In this document: positions 44,272 to 53,667 of the stretch, one piece after another | How positions within the stretch are numbered: the first letter of the stretch is position 1 | How the letters are laid out: each line of letters begins with the position of its first letter | Assembly (NCBI RefSeq): GCF_000346485.2 | Contig: NZ_KQ976354.1 | Location: forward strand, 1,799,719-1,863,718 | Length of the DNA: 64,000 nt | From: Scytonema hofmannii PCC 7110 | GTDB taxonomy: Bacteria > Cyanobacteriota > Cyanobacteriia > Cyanobacteriales > Nostocaceae | Direction of reading: 5' to 3' | Program-made: the position numbers and the translations under genes | Notes under the pieces: generated by a model | What the model was told of the DNA's origin: nothing | Database searches by the model: none | The model's input: only the letters and a program-made list of their open reading frames with translations

Positions 44272-44526
44272 CTAGCTAAGATTCTCAAACCAAGCTTCTA
44301 AATCGGCAACAGAAGAAAAATCCAGCAATGCCTCACCCAGATTCTCTAGCTCAGGGGTTGACAAATTTTCAATTCTACCCATTAGCTGTGGACTAATTTC
44401 TCCCAAGCGACGGTTAAGTAGGCGCATCAGCAATTTTAATTCTCCCTGCTTTTCCCCTTTTTGCATCCAACTAGTAACTATCTGCATAACTTTTTCCTGC
44501 TCTCTTGGTTCAAGAGTAGCAAATTT
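44272..44526 (-). pseudogene. C-terminal fragment of an Rpn-family (PD-(D/E)XK transposase-like, DUF4351) gene
   Basis: KVMQIVTSWMQKGEKQGELK then LLMRLLNRRLGEISPQLMGR and LGEALLDFSSVADLEAWFEN is the DUF4351 tail of Rpn-type proteins. The nuclease domain is absent. The frame extends upstream to 44613 with unrelated hydrophobic residues that overlap a plus-strand small gene, so the true remnant is about 85 codons. Confidence 0.7.
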
Positions 44527-44551
44527 TATTGATTTAATTGAAAAGAAAACT

Positions 44552-44689
44552 ATGAAACTAGAAACAATGACCAACCAAACAGCCAAGAGAATATTAGAAC
44601 AGGATTTAGACAAAGAAATTCACGGATTTGTCGCAATGAAGGACAAGTTAGTCAGCAAATTTAAAAATATTGTTGATGAAGGAGTATAG
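44552..44689 (+). CDS. possible small protein (45 aa)
   Basis: ATG at 44552; MTNQTAKRILEQDLDKEIHG and FVAMKDKLVSKFKNIVDEGV. Helical and charged, antisense to the spurious start of the Rpn fragment. Weak evidence only. Confidence 0.3.
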   Translation: MKLETMTNQTAKRILEQDLDKEIHGFVAMKDKLVSKFKNIVDEGV

Positions 44690-44759
44690 CAAAATAATTC
44701 GTAATTCGTAGTTGTACCATTAATTACGAATTACGAATTATTCGGTCACTGGTCACTGG

Positions 44760-46019
44760 TCACTGATTTCCAGCGTCTCTAAGTTCGCCCGGACGCACGG
44801 TAATCTGCTGCGTTTGATCGCCCCGCAGTACCGTCAATTGCAAGGGCTGGTTCACGCGGCTTTTTTCTACCAAGTTTTGCAACTGTTCGGCAGAGATCAC
44901 TTTTTGTTCGTCAATCTGAGTGATCGCATCACCCCGCCGCAAACCAGCAGATGCAGCTGGGCTATTGGGTATGACTTGCATGACTAACACACCAATGACT
45001 TCCGGTACAGTCATAGTAGAATTAGGGTCACTGTTAAATTGTTTTGCTTGTTCTGGTGTCAAACTCACCATGCGAACACCAATATAGGGATGGGAGATTT
45101 TTTCACCACGCGCTAACGCATCCTTAATGAACTTGGCTTTGTCAATTGGAATCGCAAACCCAATTCCTTGAGCATCAGCACGAATGGCAGTATTAATACC
45201 GATAACTTCTCCTTGCTCGTTAACTAAAGGACCGCCAGAGTTACCAGGATTGATAGCAGCATCTGTTTGTATAAAGTCTAACCTTTTATCAGGGATGCCA
45301 ACCTGAGCGCTAGAACGGCTCAACGTGCTAATAATACCTAAGGTTACAGTATTATCTAAACCCAATGGGTTACCGACAGCTATTGCCCAATCTCCTACCT
45401 GCAAATCTTGAGAGTGGCCTAAAGTCGCTACAGGGAGATTGTTTCCTGGAATTTTTACAACAGCCAAATCTGAGGGTTCATCTATCCCACGTACTTCTCC
45501 CTTGAGTTTGCGCCCGTCTTTTAGGGTGACGGTGACAGAATCAGCACCACTCACAACGTGAGCATTGGTCAAAATTATACCATTGGAATCAATGATAAAA
45601 CCAGAACCTTCTCCTCTTTGACGGTATTCTTGAGGCGCTCTAGAAAGATCGTCACCCAAAAAATCACGAAAGAAAGGGTCACTAAAAAAGGGGTCAGGAG
45701 CACGCATCGTGATAGTACGCTCTGTATCAATCCTTACAACTGCGGGTCCTACTTTATTCACAGCAGTACTCACAAAACTGCGAATAGCCGCTTTTTGGGA
45801 ATCGACAGGAGGTGCAATCTCTGGTGCGATCGCCTCTACTTCAGTAGTACTTGGTGTGGTAATACTGGAAAGAGACGATCGCCCTGGAATTGGCAGGTTA
45901 GGAAATGCCCACAAAGTTGTCAAAGTCAAGCCAATACTCAAGACTGCTACTAGAACATGGCTAGTCACTTGACGCAGAAGCGGTGAAAAACGTTGTTCTT
46001 CAGAAGATGATATTGACAT
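44760..46019 (-). CDS. hhoA: HtrA/Deg-family serine protease with PDZ domain
   Basis: A protein of 419 residues from ATG 46019 (a start at 46046 is possible). An N-terminal hydrophobic anchor or signal (HVLVAVLSIGLTLTTLWAF) sends it to the periplasm or thylakoid lumen. The trypsin-like domain has His in ILTNAHVV, Asp in PSDLAVV and Ser in GNSGGPL. One PDZ domain follows (SPAASAGLRRGDAITQIDEQ). It degrades or refolds damaged proteins. The symbol denotes the cyanobacterial Hho group; which member cannot be decided. Confidence 0.92.
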   Translation of the reverse strand: MSISSSEEQRFSPLLRQVTSHVLVAVLSIGLTLTTLWAFPNLPIPGRSSLSSITTPSTTEVEAIAPEIAPPVDSQKAAIRSFVSTAVNKVGPAVVRIDTERTITMRAPDPFFSDPFFRDFLGDDLSRAPQEYRQRGEGSGFIIDSNGIILTNAHVVSGADSVTVTLKDGRKLKGEVRGIDEPSDLAVVKIPGNNLPVATLGHSQDLQVGDWAIAVGNPLGLDNTVTLGIISTLSRSSAQVGIPDKRLDFIQTDAAINPGNSGGPLVNEQGEVIGINTAIRADAQGIGFAIPIDKAKFIKDALARGEKISHPYIGVRMVSLTPEQAKQFNSDPNSTMTVPEVIGVLVMQVIPNSPAASAGLRRGDAITQIDEQKVISAEQLQNLVEKSRVNQPLQLTVLRGDQTQQITVRPGELRDAGNQ

Positions 46020-46252
46020 ATTAATTTCTACTATCCTGCAAAACATGACTCATCGTCTCTAGAATCATTATTACCGGGAAAACGGCTGATTGGTATAAAT
46101 CTGACTTCATCCCTGGTAAGTTTGAACCCAGATGTGCTTAGACAAAATGCAGGCTACTGGGTGGCTTTATGTCTAAAAAATGGACTTGTGGGACAGTTTT
46201 GTTGGATTTGCATAGTGTAGAAACATAAATTTAGATTGGCCTAATTAATGAA

Positions 46253-46924
46253 GTGAATTTATGGAAACAGAAATTGATAATTCTTTGTACTCATAATGAT
46301 GGAGGGGTAGGTAAAACAACCTTAGCTGTCCATGCTGCAGGTGTACTATTATCCCCGTTATACACAACCCTATTAGTAGACTGTGATGACCAAGCAGACT
46401 TTTGGCAATTTTATACTGGTCGAGAGCCTAATAAGGCGCAAGACATAGATACTCAGGGTTACAGAACAATTATCTCTAACAAAGAACGAAAGTCAATTAA
46501 GAGCTTAGCCAAACCACAACAATACGATCGCGTTGTTTTAGATATTGATAGTCCTTTAAAGAACACAGTTCAAGTCATTGTTGGTAACGATCCGGATATC
46601 ATATTAGTTCCTGTCAACAAATCACAAAAAACTAAGGCACTACGTAACCTTCCCAGAACGCTTAAGGTAATTTCCCAACTGTCCAAACCTGGTTTTGCTC
46701 CAAAAGTGATTGTCGTTCCTTTAGGAATATCAAAAGACTCCGTAGCACAGGTAGTTGAAAGAATAGACCAGGATAATCAACCAAATCAGTGCGAAATTGC
46801 TTCTGAGATGCCAGACTTACAAGAATTGATGCAAATTGCGCTCTACGAAGATAGGAAGTATATTTGGGAGTATGAGAATTATGAATATTTGTTTGAATAT
46901 TTTTGTACAATTTTAGAAATTTGA
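46253..46924 (+). CDS. ParA-like ATPase with altered Walker A
   Basis: A protein of 223 residues from GTG 46253. The P-loop is HNDGGVGKTTLAVHAAG. ParA-type proteins have KGGxGKT with a signature lysine; here it is DGGVGKT, so that lysine is missing. LLVDCDDQADFWQFY and VVLDIDSPL supply the switch and Walker B aspartates; IILVPVNKS is a typical ParA strand. It is first in an operon with an unknown protein and a nuclease, not with ParB and parS. A chromosomal role other than plasmid partition is likely. Confidence 0.85.
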   Translation: MNLWKQKLIILCTHNDGGVGKTTLAVHAAGVLLSPLYTTLLVDCDDQADFWQFYTGREPNKAQDIDTQGYRTIISNKERKSIKSLAKPQQYDRVVLDIDSPLKNTVQVIVGNDPDIILVPVNKSQKTKALRNLPRTLKVISQLSKPGFAPKVIVVPLGISKDSVAQVVERIDQDNQPNQCEIASEMPDLQELMQIALYEDRKYIWEYENYEYLFEYFCTILEI

Positions 46925-46937
46925 AGGGAAGTTAGAT

Positions 46938-47405
46938 ATGTCTGTTAACAACTATGACCAAAAGAAGCCATCCGAGGATTTCCTTGTTGACCAAGCCATT
47001 GTAGAAGGTCAGCGTCAAGCTACTGAAGTGACGTCTGAGCCAGAAATGACTCTTGAATTTAGTGATGAGCAAAGTAATATGCTAGGGGAGTTAACATCAG
47101 CGCTGACATTATCAGGAGAGACTTTATTGGAATCTGCTATTAGTTACGTTCATTATAAGTATAAGAAAAATCAAAACTTTGCGAAGAAGATTGAAGAGGA
47201 TTACAAGCAACATACAAAAGATTTTCATAAAATTCAAGATTTAAGAGAAAATTCTTCTAAGCAACGTAGTAAACTCACAAGGAAACTCATATTATCGGCA
47301 GTCATCTCTCATAAGTTAGAAGAAATGGGTATGACAGAAAAAATTAATGAATGTGTTTTAGTAGGCATCAATTTACTATATGAACAATTAACTAAAAATA
47401 AATAG
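46938..47405 (+). CDS. unknown partner protein of the ParA-like ATPase
   Basis: A protein of 155 residues, starting 13 bases after the ParA-like gene, with AAGGGAAG before the ATG. The acidic, disordered-looking N-terminus (residues 1-50) is followed by helices (FSDEQSNMLGELTSALTLSG; ETLLESAISYVHYKYKKNQN) and a basic C-terminal helical region (SKQRSKLTRKLILSAVISHK). A DNA-binding adaptor replacing ParB is a reasonable guess. No family recognised. Confidence 0.75.
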   Translation: MSVNNYDQKKPSEDFLVDQAIVEGQRQATEVTSEPEMTLEFSDEQSNMLGELTSALTLSGETLLESAISYVHYKYKKNQNFAKKIEEDYKQHTKDFHKIQDLRENSSKQRSKLTRKLILSAVISHKLEEMGMTEKINECVLVGINLLYEQLTKNK

Positions 47406-47421
47406 AAAAAGACAAAAAATA

Positions 47422-47877
47422 ATGGATTACTTGGAAATTGATGCTTTAATACAGGGAATCGTATACTGCGATCCAGCAGTTAAACAAGATCTTGGACGTC
47501 GGTTTGCTGCTTATCTTGGACTAAAGCCAGGTAAAGCAGGAGCAGATGGAGGAATAGATGGAGAAGGAGAAATTAACGGGCAAAAGGTTTATTTTCAGTC
47601 GAAATTGTCTAAAAATCTGCTAGATGCTTCATTGGTAGCAGAGTTTTGGGGGTACTTGACAAAATACGAAGCTGATATTGGTGTGATGCTAGCAGGCATT
47701 GGCTACACATCTGGGTTTCAATCACGGTTGGAACAATTCCCGAATATCGATAAATTGAAAATTCACTTATTGACTTTAGAAGATATTTTTGCAGAAACTC
47801 TCAAATTTGAAGAAGCTGTAATAGATTTACCTCCACTACAGGATTTGAGTAGTGGTAAATGGGCAAGCTTTAGGTAA
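47422..47877 (+). CDS. small Mrr-like restriction endonuclease
   Basis: A protein of 151 residues comprising almost only a nuclease fold. The core is AGADGGIDGEGEINGQKVYF with D46 and the QSK motif at 59-61, the D...QxK pair of Mrr-type PD-(D/E)XK enzymes; the helix after it (AEFWGYLTKYEADIGVMLA) fits. No separate DNA-recognition domain is present, so specificity may come from the two proteins encoded upstream. It starts 16 bases after the partner gene. Confidence 0.8.
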   Translation: MDYLEIDALIQGIVYCDPAVKQDLGRRFAAYLGLKPGKAGADGGIDGEGEINGQKVYFQSKLSKNLLDASLVAEFWGYLTKYEADIGVMLAGIGYTSGFQSRLEQFPNIDKLKIHLLTLEDIFAETLKFEEAVIDLPPLQDLSSGKWASFR

Positions 47878-48290
47878 AGTTAAGCCATAATTGGTTGGGA
47901 AAAACTTATTCCTTCAGCGAAGATATCAGGAATGCAAAATTTGATTTAACTCTATAGTATGTTGCGTGAAATTACCGTCCAAGAAATGCGACGTGAATTG
48001 TTACGGGTAAACTCTGATTACTCCCTTCCCGGTGTAAGATTACCGCTCAATAACTTTCTTTTTCTTGGCGTCCTTGGCTCAGGAGCGGTTTTTTAATAGG
48101 TAATTTTCTGGCGGAAAGGGAGTAGTTCTTTCTAGCACTACCCAGAATCACAGTTTTTCTCTCTAAAAAGTGATATGCTCTCGATGCAATGCTTAGGTCG
48201 TGCTGACAATTCTCAATCGCCTTCAATTTCAACTGCTAATGGGGTAGCTTCAGGCTTGACCCCAACCTACGCTTGTTTAAGTGTTTTCCT
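47878..48290. other. intergenic with inverted-repeat element
   Basis: About 410 bp. It contains the element 48019-48124. A 45-codon frame from 47959 (MLREITVQEMRRELL) runs into that element; its first 22 codons may be a gene remnant. Nothing else seen. Confidence 0.5.
48019..48124. mobile_element. MITE-like inverted repeat (TACTCCCTTCCCG ends)
   Basis: The arms 48019-48048 and 48083-48124 are imperfect inverted copies (ACTCCCTTCCCGG...GATTACCGCTC against GAGCGG...GGTAA...AAAGGGAGTA). A single arm recurs at 62247-62285. The central segment is non-coding. Confidence 0.65.
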
Positions 48291-48905
48291 TTACAAAGCC
48301 GCATCAAAAATCTGTTGTGCGGTGATGTTGAGTTGGGGAAAAGTGGGGGAAACGATTTGGTTATTACCCCTAAACAAAGTCTTCACATATTCCCCATCTA
48401 CAAGTTCGCACACAAACATAGCTGGTTGTTTGGGATTCCCGATAAAATCACGTCCTCCCAACCCGGCATAATCCGCAATCCAGTATTCAGGAATGCCCAT
48501 TTCCTCATAATCGGCAAACTTGAGGTGATAATCATCCCGCCAATTAGTGCTAACGACTTCGACTACTAAGGGGACAGATGTTGATTGAGTGACTGTTGAC
48601 TGTTTTTGAAAAAGAACTTCATTCCTGAGATTATCAAGGTTTAGTAACAAAATATCGGGTAAGTAAGTGGATTTGGCAGAAGGTGTCTTAACAAAAGCAG
48701 TTTTGGGGATACGATACGGTAACCCTAATCTGACATACTCTATGGTAATTTTCTCGGCTAAAAATCCAACAACTTTTTCATGGTCTCCAGTTGGCGGTGG
48801 CATCTCAATAATAACTCCATTGCGTAATTCATAGCGCTTTCCGTCGTTTGGATACCAGTCGATAAATTCTTCGTAGGTTACTAATTTAGGTAGGGCGTGG
48901 GTCAT
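48291..48905 (-). CDS. Uma2-family (DUF820) putative endonuclease
   Basis: A protein of 204 residues. LVTYEEFIDWYPNDGKRYEL, NGVIIEMPPPTGDHEKVVGF, the catalytic-region YLPDILLL and PLVVEVVSTNWRDDY, then KFADYEEMGIPEYWIADY give the full PD-(D/E)XK-like Uma2 pattern. Complete and probably folded. The biological role of the many Uma2 copies is unknown. Confidence 0.9.
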   Translation of the reverse strand: MTHALPKLVTYEEFIDWYPNDGKRYELRNGVIIEMPPPTGDHEKVVGFLAEKITIEYVRLGLPYRIPKTAFVKTPSAKSTYLPDILLLNLDNLRNEVLFQKQSTVTQSTSVPLVVEVVSTNWRDDYHLKFADYEEMGIPEYWIADYAGLGGRDFIGNPKQPAMFVCELVDGEYVKTLFRGNNQIVSPTFPQLNITAQQIFDAAL

Positions 48906-48942
48906 AAGTTACCACCTCCACATATATTTGCCTTCTATTGCC

Positions 48943-49761
48943 CTAGCTTAAATTATTTGCCTCAGAATTAACTACACGGGAAGCGCTATCAAGGCTCTTA
49001 ATTCCCTTGTATTCATCTTGAATTTCTGGAAATTCCTCTTTAATATTTTGCATGCATTCTTTTAACTGAGTTTGCAGCCAATTTTCATATAATTCATTCA
49101 CTAGACGCTGCTTTGTTGCTTCATCCAATTGTGCTGGCAAAAACTTTTCGAGCCGCACTATCACAATCCAATCACCTAAAGGCGTGGGAGGCAAAAGTTG
49201 ACCGGGCTGAACTGATGACAGCATTTTAGCTAAAGCTGGATGGGGAACTCCTAACTCCACAGGACCGAGTATACCACCTGTTTGGGCTTCCGGACCATCT
49301 GAATATTCGCGAGCCAGTTCGCTAAACGATTGTTCTCCTTCTTGAATTCGGAAGTACAATTCTTGGGCAATACAAATATCTTTAACCCGTATCAGAGAAT
49401 AAACAACTCTATCTAACTTTGCTTTGCGTTGGACAAAGTAAGATTGCAATTTATCGCCCCAAGTCGTTTTCTTAAAGTTTTCGAGCTTAACGTTGCGGGT
49501 CACTTGATAATCGAGTTGTTTGCGGTCTATTCCACGGGATTGCAACCAAGCTTGGAGATCCGCATCAGAATTCAGCTGTTGCTGTTGATAAAACTGCTTG
49601 TAGATCTGAACTGTTTCTTCTTGTGACAGGGTAATGTTAGAAATTGCCGATTCTACGACCATTTCTTGTACCAACTGCGGGAGTATCCCGTACTGCTTGA
49701 GTAGAGGAACGATATTACTTTTTGTAATAATTTGCGAACCTATTTGTAAAATTGGGGTCAT
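48943..49761 (-). CDS. SurA/PpiC-type peptidyl-prolyl isomerase
   Basis: A protein of 272 residues. An N-terminal SurA-like helical region (IQIYKQFYQQQQLNSDADLQ, then LQSRGIDRKQLDYQVTRNVK) is followed by the parvulin domain (FSELAREYSDGPEAQTGGIL; PLGDWIVIVRLEKFLPAQ). There is no signal peptide, so it is probably cytoplasmic; such proteins in cyanobacteria often accompany peptide maturation or export genes, none of which is adjacent here. Confidence 0.88.
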   Translation of the reverse strand: MTPILQIGSQIITKSNIVPLLKQYGILPQLVQEMVVESAISNITLSQEETVQIYKQFYQQQQLNSDADLQAWLQSRGIDRKQLDYQVTRNVKLENFKKTTWGDKLQSYFVQRKAKLDRVVYSLIRVKDICIAQELYFRIQEGEQSFSELAREYSDGPEAQTGGILGPVELGVPHPALAKMLSSVQPGQLLPPTPLGDWIVIVRLEKFLPAQLDEATKQRLVNELYENWLQTQLKECMQNIKEEFPEIQDEYKGIKSLDSASRVVNSEANNLS

Positions 49762-50077
49762 AAACAGTTAAAGTTCAAAATTTTAGAAAAACTTTAGATC
49801 GGCGAGCACCTTGCTTAGTGATTTTACTTAAATTAAAAGTATCAATAAATACTCAAACAGGGTATAACAAGAAACTTAGCGCTTCTAAAAGTATTTTAAT
49901 TGTATTTCTCGTAGTTTACATATAAAACTGATTAGATTTCCGACTTCTTCAATCTAGAGCGTCAGTCTACTAATCCCAAAAACCCGGTAACTTCATCGTT
50001 GAGTATATGAGATACCAAGCTTGACCGCAGAGAGAAACCGGGTTTTTTGACCCCATTTTAACTACCGGACTGGCGCT
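49762..50077. other. intergenic, mostly featureless apart from a hairpin repeat
   Basis: About 316 bp between two minus-strand genes. Only the inverted repeat at 49978-50048 stands out. Confidence 0.6.
49978..50048. repeat. inverted repeat AAAAACCCGGT / ACCGGGTTTTTT
   Basis: Eleven-base arms separated by about 48 nt. Same core as the hairpin at 16847-16879. Confidence 0.6.
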
Positions 50078-50692
50078 CTAGTCAAAGTCTGTGGGTAAAT
50101 TTGGATTGCGGTGATGTTCAAAAAGTCGAGTGATTTGAGTTGGTGTCACACGCCCAAGAGAAAGTTTTGGAATGCCATCTTCTGGAAAAAAACTGACTTC
50201 TTCCGTTTCAATACTAGGTGATGGAGAACCACTAAGAAGTTCGCAAAGAAAAAACAGCTTATATATGTAATTTGCATGTGGTGGATGTCCCTGTCTGTCT
50301 CTGTCATAAACGGCTAGTAATTTGACAGCACGGGTAAGATAACCTGATTCTTCGAGAACTTCTTTGACGGCTGCTTCGCTAGGGGATTCTCCTACATCAG
50401 CCCATCCGCCAGGTAGTGTCCAACAACCGTCTTCACGTTCTTTAACTAACAAAATCTGATTTTCGCAAAACACGACTCCGCGCACGTCAACCTTGGGGGT
50501 TGCGTATCCCACTTCACGGGTAAATAAATCAAGAATGTAGCTATGTTCGACGTTTGAATGAGTTGCTGCGATTTCAGCAGCAATTACCTGTATTGATTTA
50601 AACCGTTCGATATCGTAAGGATTTTGAGAATAGGTCAGACCAATTTGAGCGATCGCTTGCAATTTTTGCGCCCATTCAAGCCATCTTATCAT
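50078..50692 (-). CDS. Nudix hydrolase with N-terminal Nudix-associated domain
   Basis: A protein of 204 residues. Residues 1-60 are helices typical of the associated N-terminal domain (LQAIAQIGLTYSQNPYDIER). The Nudix box reads GGWADVGESPSEAAVKEVLE then ESG; the usual R of the REVxEE core is K. It hydrolyses a nucleoside diphosphate linked to another moiety, substrate unknown. Confidence 0.88.
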   Translation of the reverse strand: MIRWLEWAQKLQAIAQIGLTYSQNPYDIERFKSIQVIAAEIAATHSNVEHSYILDLFTREVGYATPKVDVRGVVFCENQILLVKEREDGCWTLPGGWADVGESPSEAAVKEVLEESGYLTRAVKLLAVYDRDRQGHPPHANYIYKLFFLCELLSGSPSPSIETEEVSFFPEDGIPKLSLGRVTPTQITRLFEHHRNPNLPTDFD

Positions 50693-50772
50693 TTTTTGTT
50701 AGTGGATAGTGGATAGTTGTTAGTGGTTAGTGGAAATACTACTAACCACTAACAACCAACCATTATCGTATT

Positions 50773-51975
50773 TTACGCTTCATCCAAGGCAGCGATACCG
50801 GGTAGTACCTTACCTTCGAGCAACTCCAAGCTAGCGCCCCCACCAGTGGAGATGTGGCTCATTTGGTCGGCTAAACCAACTTTTTCCACAGCCGCGACGG
50901 AATCACCACCGCCAATAATGGTGATCGCGCCTGTTTTGCTAATCTCGGCAAGAGTCTGGGCAACTGCCTCAGTACCAGCAGCAAACTTATCAAATTCAAA
51001 CACACCCATTGGACCGTTCCAAATTACCGTTTTGCAATCAGCAAGGGCATCTTGGAAGAGTTTGACAGAGTCAGGACCAATATCCAACCCCATCCAACCG
51101 TCGGGTATATTTTCCACGCTCACGACTTGTGAGTTGGCATCAGCAGCGAATTTATCTGCGACTACCACATCAGTAGGAAGCAGGAAAGTTACGCCCTTTT
51201 CCTTTGCTTTAGCTTCCAAAGACTCAGCTAATTCCAGCTTGTCTTCTTCCACCAAAGACTTACCGACATTTAAACCACGAGCTTTAAAGAAAGTGAAAAT
51301 CATACCACCACCCAGGATCAGCTTGTCACACTTCTCCAGAAGGGCTTCAATCACACCAATCTTGCTGGAAACTTTGGAACCACCGATAATAGCCACCAAA
51401 GGACGTTGGGGATTCTCGATAGCGTTTTGCAGGTACTGCAATTCTTTTTCAATCAAATAACCAGCAACAGAAGGTTTTAAGTATTTTGTGACACCTTCAG
51501 TAGAAGCATGAGCGCGGTGTGCTGTACCAAAAGCATCATTAACATACAAATCTGCATTTGCAGCTAATTTTTGGGCAAACTCAGAGTCATTTTGTTCCTC
51601 TTCCTTGTAAAAACGGACGTTTTCTAGTAAGAGAACTTGACCATTTTGCAATGCTGCGACTTTGGCAGCAACATCATCGCCGATGGAGTCATCAGTTTTC
51701 ACAACTTCTTGCCCCAATAACTCAGAGAGGCGCTTGGCAACCGGAGTTAGGCGAAGTTTATCATCGACACCCTTGGGTCGTCCAAAATGACTTGCTAGAA
51801 TTACCTTAGCTCCCTTCTGCGTCAAATCCTGAATGGTTTGTAGAGCTGCCCGGATGCGAGTATCATCTGTGATGTTACCGGCATCATCTAGAGGTACGTT
51901 AAAGTCAACTCGCACTAGGGCGCGTTTACCAGACAAGTCTGCTGTAGACAAATTTGCCAAAGATTTCTTTGACAC
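50773..51975 (-). CDS. pgk: phosphoglycerate kinase
   Basis: A protein of 400 residues. I take GTG 51975 as start because AGGAGG lies eight bases before it and homologues begin SKK-x-L-ANL; a longer frame from 52026 is unlikely. The substrate motif [13 protein letters not shown], the GIVGGSK-like [14 protein letters not shown], the nucleotide site [15 protein letters not shown] and [14 protein letters not shown] are all present. It acts in the Calvin cycle and glycolysis. Confidence 0.97.
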   Translation of the reverse strand: MSKKSLANLSTADLSGKRALVRVDFNVPLDDAGNITDDTRIRAALQTIQDLTQKGAKVILASHFGRPKGVDDKLRLTPVAKRLSELLGQEVVKTDDSIGDDVAAKVAALQNGQVLLLENVRFYKEEEQNDSEFAQKLAANADLYVNDAFGTAHRAHASTEGVTKYLKPSVAGYLIEKELQYLQNAIENPQRPLVAIIGGSKVSSKIGVIEALLEKCDKLILGGGMIFTFFKARGLNVGKSLVEEDKLELAESLEAKAKEKGVTFLLPTDVVVADKFAADANSQVVSVENIPDGWMGLDIGPDSVKLFQDALADCKTVIWNGPMGVFEFDKFAAGTEAVAQTLAEISKTGAITIIGGGDSVAAVEKVGLADQMSHISTGGGASLELLEGKVLPGIAALDEA

Positions 51976-52064
51976 GTTACGAACCTCCTGATTGCCTTTT
52001 TGATATGTTTTGATAAGTAGACCCATCCAGATTTTACCGACTCAGGGGGCGGAGGTGAATCCAA

Positions 52065-52466
52065 ATGTTCAAAACTGTATTATTTCCAATTGACCAAAGC
52101 CGAGAAGCACGAGAAGCAGCCGATGTGGTTGTGAATATTGTGCAAAAGTATGGTAGTAACTTGGTGCTACTGAGTGTGGTTGAAGAAGTTACAGATTCCA
52201 CTGGAAGTGTAATGACATCCCCAGAGACAGTAGCCCAACTACTGGAAAATGCCAAATCCTTGTTTTCCCAACAAGGAATTCCATCTGAAACTCTTGAACG
52301 GCAAGGAAAACCAGCTTTTACCATCTGCGATGTTGCAGATGAGATAGGAGCAGATTTAATCATCATGGGCTGTCGCGGGTTGGGATTAACAGATGAGGGG
52401 TCACAAGATAGCGTGACAGCTCGCGTCATTAATCTTTCCCCCTGTCCCGTGTTGATAGTGCCGTAG
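52065..52466 (+). CDS. universal stress protein (UspA family)
   Basis: A protein of 133 residues: MFKTVLFPIDQSREAREAAD, then DLIIMGCRGLGLTDEGSQDS with the ATP-binding G-x2-G-x9-G region in slightly altered form, then VTARVINLSPCPVLIVP. A single Usp domain, divergent from pgk. Confidence 0.9.
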   Translation: MFKTVLFPIDQSREAREAADVVVNIVQKYGSNLVLLSVVEEVTDSTGSVMTSPETVAQLLENAKSLFSQQGIPSETLERQGKPAFTICDVADEIGADLIIMGCRGLGLTDEGSQDSVTARVINLSPCPVLIVP

Positions 52467-52606
52467 GAGGAAACTTTTCTTGACTGAGTGGGGCGCATCT
52501 ACCTTAAAGTAGTACATAAAATCAAGTTCTTGTAGTGCGGGCATCTTGCCCGCCTCATGATGGGTAGTGCAGAACTTGGTCGTGAAGGTTATCTGTCATT
52601 GCAGTT

Positions 52607-52873
52607 TTATTTGGAAAATGCTTGTATTCGGTCAATACAGCCCTGCTCTGCTAAATTAATATGTACCTTGATTTCATCAAATAAATCCTTGGGTTCATAA
52701 CGCTCTCGCAGTAAAAACCTATTGACACTATCATGTGACAAATCTTCCATAATCTCTGCCAAACGCACACATCCTGAATATTTTGATTCTGCCAGTAGGA
52801 ACAGCGTGTAAATGTTCAGGTTACACTTGGCTGTGGATGGTTTGGTCGTAGCTCTGATAGTCCGAACCCTCAT
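52607..52873 (-). pseudogene. truncated N-terminal transposase fragment
   Basis: From about residue 19, NLNIYTLFLLAESKYSGCVR, LAEIMEDLSHDSVNRFLLRE and RYEPKDLFDEIKVHINL match the start of a DDE transposase family common in cyanobacteria, cut off before the first catalytic aspartate. Its first residues (MRVRTIRATT) are unrelated. A 32-codon frame at 52870-52968 (MWTKYAFKKSSYEQAIANLQ) ends on the overlapping TGA/ATG; it may be a broken small gene. Confidence 0.65.
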
Positions 52874-52968
52874 AGAAACACATCAGTATTATCCGTCTGA
52901 TAACGTCTCTGGAGATTGGCGATCGCCTGTTCATAGCTCGATTTCTTAAATGCATATTTTGTCCACAT

Positions 52969-53286
52969 TGTCAATGCGTAAGTCCTAGCCCATTAGCTTT
53001 TACTCTTGCAAGAGAGTTTTTCTGGATGTCCAGAAAAAGTCAGTTTATTGACAAAAAAGGAAATTTATCAGGCGGGAAGCAGAGCAAGAGGTGCTGCACT
53101 AAGGGCGAGCAACACTCGCGGATTAATTTTTCCTTAGGTTGGGGGAAGTGGCGAAGCTGTCATGAGCAGCAATGAGCTGTAACAATAAAAATTAACTGTG
53201 AATTTGGTAATAATATGAAAAGCCAAGAGATTATTCTTGGGGAATCCGAAAATAAATTATAACCAGATACTCAGCGTCTCAAAAAC
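52969..53286. other. intergenic with a lone MITE end
   Basis: About 318 bp. TGCGTAAGTCCT at 52975-52986 equals the terminus of the element at 9451-9541. The promoter of the helicase gene should lie near 53200-53286. Confidence 0.55.
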
Positions 53287-53667
53287 ATGGCACTCAAAAA
53301 AGTTAGTCATTCTCACACCTCCGCCGAAAACCCTGAAGCACTTTTCCGAGATATTAAAAATAAACAATCAAAAGGGTTAATTTCTCACCAAGCTGACATA
53401 CTTAGAAAATATTGTCAGCCAGAAACTCTCAACCTACCAGATGTTGCCTTACAACTTCCAACTGGTAGCGGTAAGACAGTAGTGGGTCTTGTGCTCGGAG
53501 AATGGCGGCGTTGCCGTTTTAATGAAAAAGTAGTTTATCTTTGCCCTACTGTTCAGCTTGTGAATCAGGTGGTAGAACAATCATTAACCATTTGTGGGAT
53601 AAAAGCAAATGCTTTTACAGGTAAACAAATTGAATACTCTCCTAATATCAAGGCTGAGTATACTAAT
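53287..53667 (+). pseudogene. 5' part of a superfamily 2 helicase gene split by an ISAs1-family element
   Basis: 127 codons to the left target duplication. Walker A is LPTGSGKTVVG at about residues 57-67, followed by VVYLCPTVQLVNQVVEQSL (motif Ia). Joined to 55058-57298 without the element and one target copy, the frame is continuous and encodes 873 residues. Confidence 0.88.

Noticed and set aside
46253-47405. Plasmid partition locus (parA/parB with parS)
   Set aside because: The second protein lacks ParB motifs, no repeated inverted sites are seen around it, no replication gene is near, and a nuclease gene completes the operon.
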